DNA of 6,868 nucleotides. It comes from Rhodocyclaceae bacterium. GTDB lineage: Bacteria > Pseudomonadota > Gammaproteobacteria > Burkholderiales > Rhodocyclaceae. The notes beneath the pieces are model-generated. The model saw nothing but the letters and a program-made list of their open reading frames with translations, did not search any database and had not been told where the DNA came from. Positions 1-6,386 of the stretch are shown here, piece by piece. Every line of letters begins with the position of its first letter. Positions within the stretch are counted from its first letter, which is position 1. Location: NCBI GenBank assembly GCA_020849155.1, contig JADLGU010000074.1:1-6868 (forward strand). Reading direction: 5' to 3'. Both the position numbers and the translations under genes were made by a program.

Positions 1-941
<941 letters not shown>

Positions 942-943
942 GG

Positions 944-959
944 CGTCACCACGGTGACG
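944..959 (+). repeat. Small inverted repeat just after the dnaK stop codon
   Basis: CGTCACC (944-950) and GGTGACG (953-959) are perfect reverse complements separated by 2 bp. In RNA the innermost pairs would open to make a workable loop. The repeat starts 3 bp after the dnaK stop. The sequence GCGTCACC (943-950) recurs at 979-986 inside the larger hairpin downstream, so the two elements can cross-pair. No U-run follows, so this is not a standard intrinsic terminator. It may be a 3' stabiliser of dnaK mRNA or part of an attenuator; both are inferences. Confidence 0.6.
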
Positions 960-967
960 TCCCAACT

Positions 968-1008
968 GGCCGAGTCAAGCGTCACCTGCAGTGACGCTTG
1001 ACTCGGCC
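968..1008 (+). repeat. Perfect 18-bp inverted repeat (strong hairpin) between dnaK and dnaJ
   Basis: GGCCGAGTCAAGCGTCAC (968-985) and GTGACGCTTGACTCGGCC (991-1008) are exact reverse complements around a 5-nt CTGCA loop. This predicts a very stable hairpin in the dnaK-dnaJ transcript, ending 31 nt before the dnaJ start codon. The only U-rich stretch after it is TTTT at 1025-1028, 16 nt beyond the stem, so it does not fit a canonical Rho-independent terminator. Plausible roles are partial attenuation, RNase processing or mRNA stabilisation, setting a higher DnaK than DnaJ level. A repetitive REP-like element is another possibility. Confidence 0.85.
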
Positions 1009-1039
1009 GCAGCGCTTGGAGCGATTTTGCTGGACTGAC

Positions 1040-2173
1040 ATGGCCAAAAAAGACTATTACGAGATCCTCGGCGTCAATCGCGATGCGTCGGACGACGAGA
1101 TCAAGAAGGCCTATCGCAAGCTGGCTATGAAGCACCATCCGGACCGCAATCCGGACAACCCCAAGGCCGAGGAGCACTTCAAGGAGGCCAAGGAGGCCTA
1201 CGAGATCCTCTCCGACGCGCAGAAGCGCGCCGCCTATGACCAATACGGCCACGCCGGCGTGGATCCGCAGGCAGGCGGCTTCGGCCCCGGCGGGCCGGGC
1301 AATATGGGCGGCTTCGCCGACGCCTTCTCCGACATCTTCGGCGACATCTTCGGCGGCGGCCGCGGCGGCGGCGGCCGCGGCGGCGTGTATCGCGGCGCCG
1401 ACCTGCGCTACAACCTGGAAATCTCGTTGGAGGACGCCGCCCGCGGCACCGAAACGCGCATTCGCATCCCGACCATGGAGCAATGCGAGCAATGCGGCGG
1501 CAGCGGCGCCAAGAAAGGCACCGAACCCAAGACCTGCCCGACCTGCCACGGCCACGGCCAGGTGCGCATGCAGCAGGGCTTCTTCTCGATCCAGCAGACC
1601 TGCCCGAAATGCCACGGCAGCGGCCGCTTCGTCGCCGATCCCTGCCACAACTGCCACGGCTCGGGACGGGTCAAGCAGCACAAGACTCTCTCGGTAAAGA
1701 TCCCCGCAGGCGTCGACGAGGGCGACCGTATCCGGCTCTCGGGGGAAGGCGAGCATGGCGCCGGCGGCGGCCCGCCGGGCGATCTCTACGTACAGATCCA
1801 CATCAAGCCGCATTCGGTCTTCCAGCGCGACCACGACGATCTGCATTGCGAGATGCCGATCAGCTTCACCACGGCGGCGCTGGGCGGCGAGATCGAGATC
1901 CCCACCCTCGACGGCATGGCCAAGATCAAGATCCCGGCCGAAACCCAGAGCGGCAAGGTGTTCCGCCTGCGCGGCAAGGGCATCAAGGGCGTGCGCAGCC
2001 ACGGCCATGGCGACCTGATGTGCCATGTCGTGGTGGAGACCCCCGTCAGCCTCACCGAGAGACAGAAGGAGCTGCTGCGCGAGCTGGAAGCCATCAACGT
2101 CAAAGACGGCTCGCGCCACAACCCCCGCGCCAAGTCCTGGATGGACAAGGTCAAGGATTTTTTCGGCGGCTAA
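1040..2173 (+). CDS. dnaJ: Chaperone protein DnaJ (Hsp40, type I)
   Basis: Cytoplasmic co-chaperone that delivers unfolded clients to DnaK and stimulates its ATP hydrolysis. It has 377 residues, against 376 in E. coli. The order is type I: J-domain (about 3-70) with HPD at 33-35, then a Gly/Phe-rich linker (about 77-116). The zinc-binding domain follows with four CxxCxGxG repeats at C149/C152, C166/C169, C188/C191 and C202/C205, and the C-terminal client-binding domains run from about 215 onward. The ATG at 1040 is chosen because it gives the conserved start MAKKDYYEILGV. An in-frame TTG at 998 would add 14 unconserved residues and lies within the intergenic hairpin. No strong Shine-Dalgarno is seen: GGA at 1032-1034 is weak and GGAG at 1018-1021 is too distant. 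Translation may therefore depend on coupling or leader structure. It is probably cotranscribed with dnaK. Confidence 0.98.
   Translation: MAKKDYYEILGVNRDASDDEIKKAYRKLAMKHHPDRNPDNPKAEEHFKEAKEAYEILSDAQKRAAYDQYGHAGVDPQAGGFGPGGPGNMGGFADAFSDIFGDIFGGGRGGGGRGGVYRGADLRYNLEISLEDAARGTETRIRIPTMEQCEQCGGSGAKKGTEPKTCPTCHGHGQVRMQQGFFSIQQTCPKCHGSGRFVADPCHNCHGSGRVKQHKTLSVKIPAGVDEGDRIRLSGEGEHGAGGGPPGDLYVQIHIKPHSVFQRDHDDLHCEMPISFTTAALGGEIEIPTLDGMAKIKIPAETQSGKVFRLRGKGIKGVRSHGHGDLMCHVVVETPVSLTERQKELLRELEAINVKDGSRHNPRAKSWMDKVKDFFGG
1356..1385 (+). repeat. Perfect 15-bp tandem duplication in the Gly/Phe region of dnaJ
   Basis: GCGGCCGCGGCGGCG occurs twice back to back (1356-1370 and 1371-1385). It encodes two copies of a five-residue glycine/arginine unit within GGGRGGGGRGG. 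Each copy contains the 8-bp palindrome GCGGCCGC. The repeat length is a multiple of three, so gain or loss of a copy would keep dnaJ in frame and only change the length of the flexible linker. Confidence 0.85.
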
Positions 2174-2284
2174 ACCTCAAGCCGACGCCACTTCCGGCCG
2201 CAATCATCTCAGCCAGCCTGACGACTCTGTCGCCGAGCTGACTGTGTTTCCTCATGGCGTTCGTTAGCGTGGCGGAAATCTCCC

Positions 2285-2290
2285 GGAGGA
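2285..2290 (+). promoter_or_regulatory. Ribosome binding site of the first binding-protein gene
   Basis: GGAGGA lies 6 nt before the ATG at 2297, a near-ideal Shine-Dalgarno. The 123-bp spacer after dnaJ (2174-2296) contains no recognisable terminator hairpin with a T-run and no clear -35/-10 pair. Whether this gene has its own promoter or is read from dnaJ cannot be settled by eye. Confidence 0.75.
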
Positions 2291-2296
2291 AGAATC

Positions 2297-3433
2297 ATGC
2301 AGACTCGCTTATTCCACAACCTGCTGCTGGCCCTGCTGGTCGGTTGCGCCCCAATTGCCCAGGCCGAAACCGGCGTCAGTGACCAAACCATCGCCCTGGG
2401 CCAGTCGATCGCTCTGAGCGGAGCCCTGGGCGACCTGGGCAAGGAATACCAGGCCGGCGCACAGCTCTATTTCGACCAGGTCAACGCCCTCGGCGGCGTC
2501 GCCGGCCGCAAGATCAAGCTGGTTTCCCTCGATGACGGCTACGACACGAACAAGGCGCTGGAAAACACCAAACGCCTGGTCGAACAAGACAAGGTGTTCG
2601 CCATCTTCGGCCAGTTCGGCACCGGCATCACACAAGGATCGCTCCCGCTGACGACGGCGGCCAGCATCCCGCTATTCGCGCCTTACACCGGGGCGGACGC
2701 GCTGCGCGACAACGGCAACCGCTACCTGTTCCACATCCGCGCCTCCTATGGCCAGGAAATGGAGAAGATGGTCGAACAGCTGGTCGGCATCGGCATCCGC
2801 GACATCGCCGTGGTGTACCAGAACGACAGTTTCGGCAAGGCCGGCCTGCTCGGTGCCGAACAGGCGCTGGCGCGCCGCAACCTGAAGCCGGCCGCATTGG
2901 GCGCGATCGAGATGCCTGCGGTGGATACCAAGGCCGCGTTGGAGGCCGTGGCCAAGGCGCGCCCGTCGGCGATCATCCTGTCCACCGCCGGCAAGCCCTC
3001 GGTGAATTTCATTCGCGACTACCTGAAGACCGGTCAGCCGACCCAGTTCTATGCGCTGTCCGTGGTCAGCAGCCGACAGCTGGTCAAGGAGCTCGGCGCT
3101 GCCTCCCACGGCATCGCCATCGCCCAGGTCATGCCTTCGCCGTGGCGCTCCAGCAACGCCGTCGTGCGGGAATACCAGCAAGTGCTGGCGAAAGCCACTA
3201 TCAAGGACTACTCCTACACGACCCTGGAAGGCTTCATCGCCGCAAAAATATTCATCGAGGCACTAAAGCGGACCGGCAAGGATCTCACCCGCGAGAAGCT
3301 CATCGCGACGCTGGAAGGCATGCGCAATTACGATGCCGGCGGCCTGGTCGTGGATTTCGGCCCGAAAAAGCGCAACGGTTCGACCTACGTCGATCTCTCC
3401 ATCATCAGCAAGGACGGGCAATTCCTGCGCTGA
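2297..3433 (+). CDS. ABC transporter substrate-binding protein, LivK/Peripla_BP_6 type (first of a tandem pair)
   Basis: Predicted exported solute-binding protein of the type I periplasmic-binding fold, like the branched-chain amino acid/amide binders. It has 378 residues, typical of the family. Residues 1-23 are a signal peptide: R4, hydrophobic core about L9-V15, AQA before E24. L14-V15-G16-C17 also fits a lipobox, so a lipoprotein is possible. The mature part begins with a first beta strand (TIALGQSIALSG), then YQAGAQLYFDQVNALGGVAGRKI and DKVFAIFGQFGTG (99-110). By analogy with LIVBP, the G-T-G-I-T loop (108-112) and T131 in APYTGAD would contact the ligand. This mapping is inferred and the ligand is unknown. 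About half of its aligned residues match the downstream gene at 3702-4859, so the pair arose by duplication. No permease or ATPase gene is adjacent. It may serve a transporter encoded elsewhere or feed a sensor. Confidence 0.9.
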   Translation: MQTRLFHNLLLALLVGCAPIAQAETGVSDQTIALGQSIALSGALGDLGKEYQAGAQLYFDQVNALGGVAGRKIKLVSLDDGYDTNKALENTKRLVEQDKVFAIFGQFGTGITQGSLPLTTAASIPLFAPYTGADALRDNGNRYLFHIRASYGQEMEKMVEQLVGIGIRDIAVVYQNDSFGKAGLLGAEQALARRNLKPAALGAIEMPAVDTKAALEAVAKARPSAIILSTAGKPSVNFIRDYLKTGQPTQFYALSVVSSRQLVKELGAASHGIAIAQVMPSPWRSSNAVVREYQQVLAKATIKDYSYTTLEGFIAAKIFIEALKRTGKDLTREKLIATLEGMRNYDAGGLVVDFGPKKRNGSTYVDLSIISKDGQFLR

Positions 3434-3508
3434 AGCACACCACTGCGGCACCCCATCAGTCCGCCGCCCCGGCTTTTAAAATACAATTAATGGGCTTATT
3501 GTCTATTT

Positions 3509-3527
3509 TTTTGTATCATATACAAAA
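3509..3527. promoter_or_regulatory. Candidate operator: perfect 8-bp inverted repeat in the AT-rich island
   Basis: TTTTGTAT (3509-3516) and ATACAAAA (3520-3527) are exact reverse complements around CAT. The core TGTAT-N3-ATACA has the size and symmetry of a dimeric regulator site, for example of the GntR or TetR kind. It overlaps a weak -10-like TATACA (3519-3524), a position suited to repression. No regulator gene is nearby, so the assignment is tentative. An AT-only stem of this size would be a poor RNA hairpin, which makes a DNA-binding role more likely. Confidence 0.4.
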
Positions 3528-3690
3528 CTGTGCGCACGGACGCTTCGCCGTTAATCTGAATCTTCTCGATCGGCAGCGGCTCATCTGCTGATACTGCTTT
3601 CGAGCTCGATTCGTTCTTTGGGTATCGCATGACGATTCCCGGGAGAGGGACAGACGGCCTCCGCCGACCGGCGCATTCCCAATGACTTGG

Positions 3691-3696
3691 AGGAGG
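3691..3696 (+). promoter_or_regulatory. Ribosome binding site that fixes the start of the second binding-protein gene
   Basis: AGGAGG lies 5 nt before the ATG at 3702. An in-frame TTG at 3687 lies before this Shine-Dalgarno and would place it inside the coding sequence, so 3702 is the preferred start. That start also leaves a short N-terminus directly before the hydrophobic signal core. Confidence 0.8.
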
Positions 3697-3701
3697 TCAG
3701 C

Positions 3702-4859
3702 ATGGATTCAACCATTGCGCGGTTGCTAACCGCGCTCGTCCCGTTGTTGCTTGTCTTGCTGTGCCGCGCCCTGCCGGCCGGCGCGGCGGATCCCGGCATC
3801 AGCCCCAGTATCATCCTGATCGGACAGACCGGCGTCTTCAGCGGCCCGGTCGCCGAACCGGCCCTGCAGTATCGTGCCGGCGCCCAGGTGTATTTCGAGG
3901 CGGTGAACGCCAAGGGCGGCATCCACGGCCGCAAGATCAAGCTGCTCTCCTACGACGACAAGTTCGATCCCAAGCTGGCCGCCGAGAACACCAAGAAGCT
4001 GCTCAACGAGGACAAGGTGTTCTCGCTCTTCGGAATCATCGGAACCGGTGCGACGGTCGCTACCATGCCGCTCGCGACGGAGCAGGCCGTGCCCGTGGTC
4101 GGGGCCTTGAGCGGCGCGGATGGCCTGCGCGATCCGAAGCTGAAGCTGCTCTTCCACACCCGCGCCAGCTACAGCGACGAGACGGGCAAGATGGTAGAGC
4201 AGCTCACCTCCACCGGCGTCAAATCCATCGCCGTGGTATACCAGGACGACCCCTTTGGCAAAGCCGGGCTGAAGTCGTCGCAAGGCGCCTTCGCCCGACA
4301 TGGCGTCAAGCCGGTCATCGAGGCGCCCATCGACATGGGCAAGCTCGACGCGCTCGGCCCGACCGCGGCCAAGGTGGCGCAAAGCCAGCCGGGAGCGATC
4401 ATCCTGATCACTGCCGGCAAGGCCTCGACGGCCTTCATCCGCGAGTACCTGAAGACCGGCGCGCGGCCGCAGTTCTTCGGCGTCTCGGTGCTGAGCGCCA
4501 AGGCGCTTCTCGCCGACCTGGGGCCGGACGCCCACGGCATCGTCATCGCCCAGGTGGTGCCTTCGCCCTTGCGCACCAGCTATGGCATCTCCAAGGAGTT
4601 CCTGGCCGCCGCCAAGAAGGCGGACAGCAAGGATGTCACCTACAACAGCCTGGAGGGTTATCTGACGGCCAAGGTCTTCGTCGAGGCGCTGCGCCGCGCC
4701 GGCAAGGACCTGACGCGCGAGAAGCTGATCGCCGCCCTGGAGAGCTTCAACAACTACGACCTGGGCGGCTTCGTCATCGACTACTCGGGCGGCAAGCGCG
4801 CCGGCACCAGCTTCGTCGACCTGTCAATCATCAGCAAGACCGGGCAGTTTTTGCACTGA
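3702..4859 (+). CDS. ABC transporter substrate-binding protein, LivK/Peripla_BP_6 type (second of a tandem pair)
   Basis: Predicted periplasmic solute-binding protein, 385 residues, paralogue of the upstream gene at 2297-3433. The signal peptide spans about 1-28, with R7, hydrophobic run L8-L20 and likely cleavage after AGA near A28/A29. C21 is followed by R22 and lacks a lipobox, so a soluble periplasmic form is expected. Shared blocks with the first copy include the YRAGAQVYFEAVNAKGG segment, RKIKLLSYDD, DKVFSLFGIIGTG (104-116), FHTRASY, IAVVYQDDPFGKAGL, GKDLTREKLIAALE and the C-terminal VDLSIISKTGQFL. The presumed ligand-facing positions partly differ: S137 replaces T131, and GIIGTGAT replaces GQFGTGIT. 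The two copies may therefore bind different ligands. The ligand is unknown and no transporter subunits are nearby. The gene ends 9 bp from the convergent cysS gene. Confidence 0.9.
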   Translation: MDSTIARLLTALVPLLLVLLCRALPAGAADPGISPSIILIGQTGVFSGPVAEPALQYRAGAQVYFEAVNAKGGIHGRKIKLLSYDDKFDPKLAAENTKKLLNEDKVFSLFGIIGTGATVATMPLATEQAVPVVGALSGADGLRDPKLKLLFHTRASYSDETGKMVEQLTSTGVKSIAVVYQDDPFGKAGLKSSQGAFARHGVKPVIEAPIDMGKLDALGPTAAKVAQSQPGAIILITAGKASTAFIREYLKTGARPQFFGVSVLSAKALLADLGPDAHGIVIAQVVPSPLRTSYGISKEFLAAAKKADSKDVTYNSLEGYLTAKVFVEALRRAGKDLTREKLIAALESFNNYDLGGFVIDYSGGKRAGTSFVDLSIISKTGQFLH

Positions 4860-4868
4860 GGCGTAGGG

Positions 4869-6254
4869 TCAGGCGCGGCGCCACTCGGTGGCGCCGCCCG
4901 GCCGGTCCTCGAGTACGATGCCCTGTGCCAGCAGTTCGGCGCGGATGCGATCGGCCTCGGCGAAGTTCCTGGCTTTCTTGGCGGCGGCACGGGCGAGGAT
5001 GCGCGCTTCGATATCGGATGTACCCGGTTGGCCCGCGGCGGCCGGAACGGACTGCAGGTAGGCCACCGGATCACGCTCAAGCAGGCCGAGCGTGCCGCCC
5101 AATGCCTTGAGCAGGCCGGCGGCGGCGGCGGAGTGCGTGCGGTTGACTTCGTTGGCCAGTTCGAAGAGCGCGGCGATGGCCTCCGGCGTGTTGAAATCGT
5201 CGTCCATCGCCGTGCGGAATTTCGCGGCGTGCGGCTCGTCCCAGTCGATGGTGGCCGGGGCCGGCGCGAGATCCTTCAGCGCGGTGTACAACCGGCTCAG
5301 GGCGGCGCGGGCATCGTCCAGGTGGGTATCCGAATAATTGAGCGGACTGCGGTAATGGGCGCGCAGGATGAAGAAGCGCACCACCTCGGCATCGTACTGT
5401 TTGAGCACTTCGCGGATGGTGAAGAAGTTGCCGAGCGACTTCGACATCTTCTCGTCGTCCACCCGCACGAAGCCGTTGTGCATCCAGTAGTTCACGAAGC
5501 GGCAGCCGTGGGCGCCCTCGCTCTGCGCGATCTCGTTCTCGTGATGGGGGAACTGCAGATCCTGGCCGCCGCCGTGGATGTCGAAATGCGGCCCCAGCAG
5601 CTCGGAGCTCATGGCCGAACATTCGATGTGCCAGCCCGGCCGGCCGCTGCCCCAGGGCGAATCCCACTTCGCCTCGGCCGGCTCGCCTTCCTTGGCATGC
5701 TTCCAGAGGACGAAATCGAGCGGGTCGTGCTTGCCCTCCATGACATCGACGCGCTCGCCGGCGCGAAGATCCTCGAGCGACTTGCCCGAAAGCCGGCCGT
5801 AACCCTCGAACTTGCGCACGCTGTAGCAGACGTCGCGGTTGGCCGCGACGTAGGCATAACCGCTTTTCTCCAGTGCGCCGATCAGGCGCTGCATGGCGGC
5901 GACGTACTGGGTCGCGCGCGGCTCGTGATCCGGCGCCTGCACGCCCAGCGCGGCGGCATCCTCGCGCATGAAGGCGATGTAGCGGTCGGTGAGGGCCTGG
6001 ATCGACTCGCCGTTCTCCTGCGCCCGGCGGATGATCTTGTCGTCGATGTCGGTGATGTTGCGCACATACACCACCCGGTAACCCGAGGCGCGCAGCCAGC
6101 GCGCCACCATGTCGAAGACCACCAGCACCCGGGCGTGGCCGAGGTGACAGTAGTCGTACACCGTCATGCCGCAGACATACATCCGCACCAGGCCGGGTTC
6201 GATCGGGGCGAACAGCTGCTTGTCGCGCAGCAGGGAATTGTGGATTTTCAGCAT
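4869..6254 (-). CDS. cysS: Cysteine--tRNA ligase (cysteinyl-tRNA synthetase)
   Basis: Class I aminoacyl-tRNA synthetase that activates cysteine with ATP and charges tRNA-Cys in the cytoplasm. It has 461 residues, the same length as the E. coli enzyme. The nucleotide-binding HIGH motif appears as HLGH at 37-40, and KMSKS is at 269-273. The zinc site that selects cysteine is complete: C28 in YVCGMTVYD, C212 in GWHIECSAMS, and H237 and E241 in FPHHENEIAQ. The helical anticodon-binding region follows from about 310, ending with a KKARNFAEADRIRAEL block that is typical of the family. The start at 6254 gives the standard MLKIHNSL beginning. No Shine-Dalgarno is visible before it (the leader ends GTTTTGCCCCC), which is unusual for an essential gene, but later starts would cut into the active site. 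It is transcribed divergently from the TPR gene and converges on the second binding-protein gene. Confidence 0.98.
   Translation of the reverse strand: MLKIHNSLLRDKQLFAPIEPGLVRMYVCGMTVYDYCHLGHARVLVVFDMVARWLRASGYRVVYVRNITDIDDKIIRRAQENGESIQALTDRYIAFMREDAAALGVQAPDHEPRATQYVAAMQRLIGALEKSGYAYVAANRDVCYSVRKFEGYGRLSGKSLEDLRAGERVDVMEGKHDPLDFVLWKHAKEGEPAEAKWDSPWGSGRPGWHIECSAMSSELLGPHFDIHGGGQDLQFPHHENEIAQSEGAHGCRFVNYWMHNGFVRVDDEKMSKSLGNFFTIREVLKQYDAEVVRFFILRAHYRSPLNYSDTHLDDARAALSRLYTALKDLAPAPATIDWDEPHAAKFRTAMDDDFNTPEAIAALFELANEVNRTHSAAAAGLLKALGGTLGLLERDPVAYLQSVPAAAGQPGTSDIEARILARAAAKKARNFAEADRIRAELLAQGIVLEDRPGGATEWRRA
4875..4897. repeat. Hairpin at the 3' end of cysS, at the convergent gene junction
   Basis: GCGGCGCCAC (4875-4884) and GTGGCGCCGC (4888-4897) are perfect reverse complements around a 3-nt loop. 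On the minus strand this lies in the last cysS codons, just before the stop. On the plus strand it begins 16 nt after the stop of the second binding-protein gene. It could slow polymerase or protect 3' ends in both directions. No T-run follows on either strand within the expected distance, so it is not a canonical terminator, and the coding requirement for glycine, alanine and threonine codons may explain part of the symmetry. Confidence 0.6.
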
Positions 6255-6315
6255 GGGGGCAAAACGCTCTGGAGACGGCCAATCGGCGGAGGGTTCGGCG
6301 CTTAAAAGGCGATTA

Positions 6316-6345
6316 TTGTTGATCCGCCGCCGTTCTTGCTAGAAT
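6316..6345 (+). promoter_or_regulatory. Candidate sigma-70 promoter of the TPR gene (extended -10)
   Basis: TGCTAGAAT (6337-6345) is an extended -10: TG, one base, then TAGAAT, which matches five of six consensus positions. Upstream, TTGTTG (6316-6321, 18-bp spacing) or TTGATC (6319-6324, 15-bp spacing) could act as a modest -35. Transcription would start near 6352, giving a leader of about 35 nt before the ATG at 6387. Confidence 0.55.
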
Positions 6346-6370
6346 GCCAAATTATTCAAACGCCTATGGC

Positions 6371-6377
6371 AGAGAAG
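6371..6377 (+). promoter_or_regulatory. Purine-rich ribosome binding site that decides the TPR gene start
   Basis: AGAGAAG lies 9 nt before the ATG at 6387. The alternative in-frame ATG at 6366 has only AT-rich and pyrimidine sequence before it and would put seven mixed residues in front of the signal peptide. The later start is therefore favoured. Confidence 0.5.
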
Positions 6378-6384
6378 TATAACA
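6376..6384 (-). promoter_or_regulatory. Weak candidate extended -10 for cysS
   Basis: Read on the minus strand this is TGTTATACT: a TG-N motif followed by TATACT, five of six matches to the -10 consensus. No acceptable -35 is seen upstream. Transcription would start near 6369, giving a cysS leader of about 115 nt and overlapping the translation start region of the divergent TPR gene. A second AT-rich -10-like site (minus-strand AATAAT at 6351-6356) is an alternative. Confidence 0.3.
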
Positions 6385-6386
6385 CG

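Larger units (their letters stand above)
3434..3701. other. 268-bp spacer between the two binding-protein genes, with an AT-rich island
   Basis: This is the longest gene-free stretch in the window. It holds an AT-rich block at about 3473-3527, including TTTTAAAA (3474-3481), a run of seven T (3506-3512) and a palindrome at 3509-3527, against a strongly GC-rich background. Hexamers resembling a -10 (TACAAT at 3482-3487, TATACA at 3519-3524) are present, but neither has a good -35 partner. No terminator with a U-run was found after the first gene. The content fits an independent regulated promoter for the second binding protein, with a leader of over 100 nt. That function is inferred. Confidence 0.55.

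Noticed and set aside
997..1030. Possible heat-shock or sigma-70 promoter for dnaJ beginning with CTTGAC in the hairpin arm
   Set aside because: No matching -10 (CCCAT-like or TATAAT-like) occurs at a suitable distance, and the TTGAC is explained by the inverted repeat.
2174..2296. Search for a terminator or promoter between dnaJ and the first binding protein
   Set aside because: Only 4-bp stems and no convincing -35/-10 pair were found. Nothing beyond the ribosome site can be supported.
3445..3512. Possible terminator after the first binding-protein gene using GCGGC/GCCGC and the seven-T run
   Set aside because: The stem is only 5 bp with a 13-nt loop, and the T-run is nearly 40 bp beyond it, so it does not form an intrinsic terminator.
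3490..3591. 33-codon open frame starting at ATG 3490 in the AT-rich spacer
   Set aside because: There is no ribosome site, its codons are AT-rich unlike the neighbours, and it crosses the candidate operator. It is most likely chance.
3629..3685. 18-codon open frame just before the second binding-protein gene, a possible leader peptide
   Set aside because: It has no ribosome site and no run of a regulatory amino acid or attenuator structure after it.
3761..5110. Long open frame on the plus strand overlapping the second binding protein and the end of cysS
   Set aside because: The Arg/Gly/Pro-rich translation is typical of an out-of-frame read of a GC-rich gene. The other frame has a clear signal peptide and family motifs.
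5028..6305. 425-codon open frame on the plus strand opposite cysS
   Set aside because: cysS on the minus strand has all its catalytic and zinc motifs. The opposite frame has biased Val/His/Ala/Arg composition and no recognisable domain.
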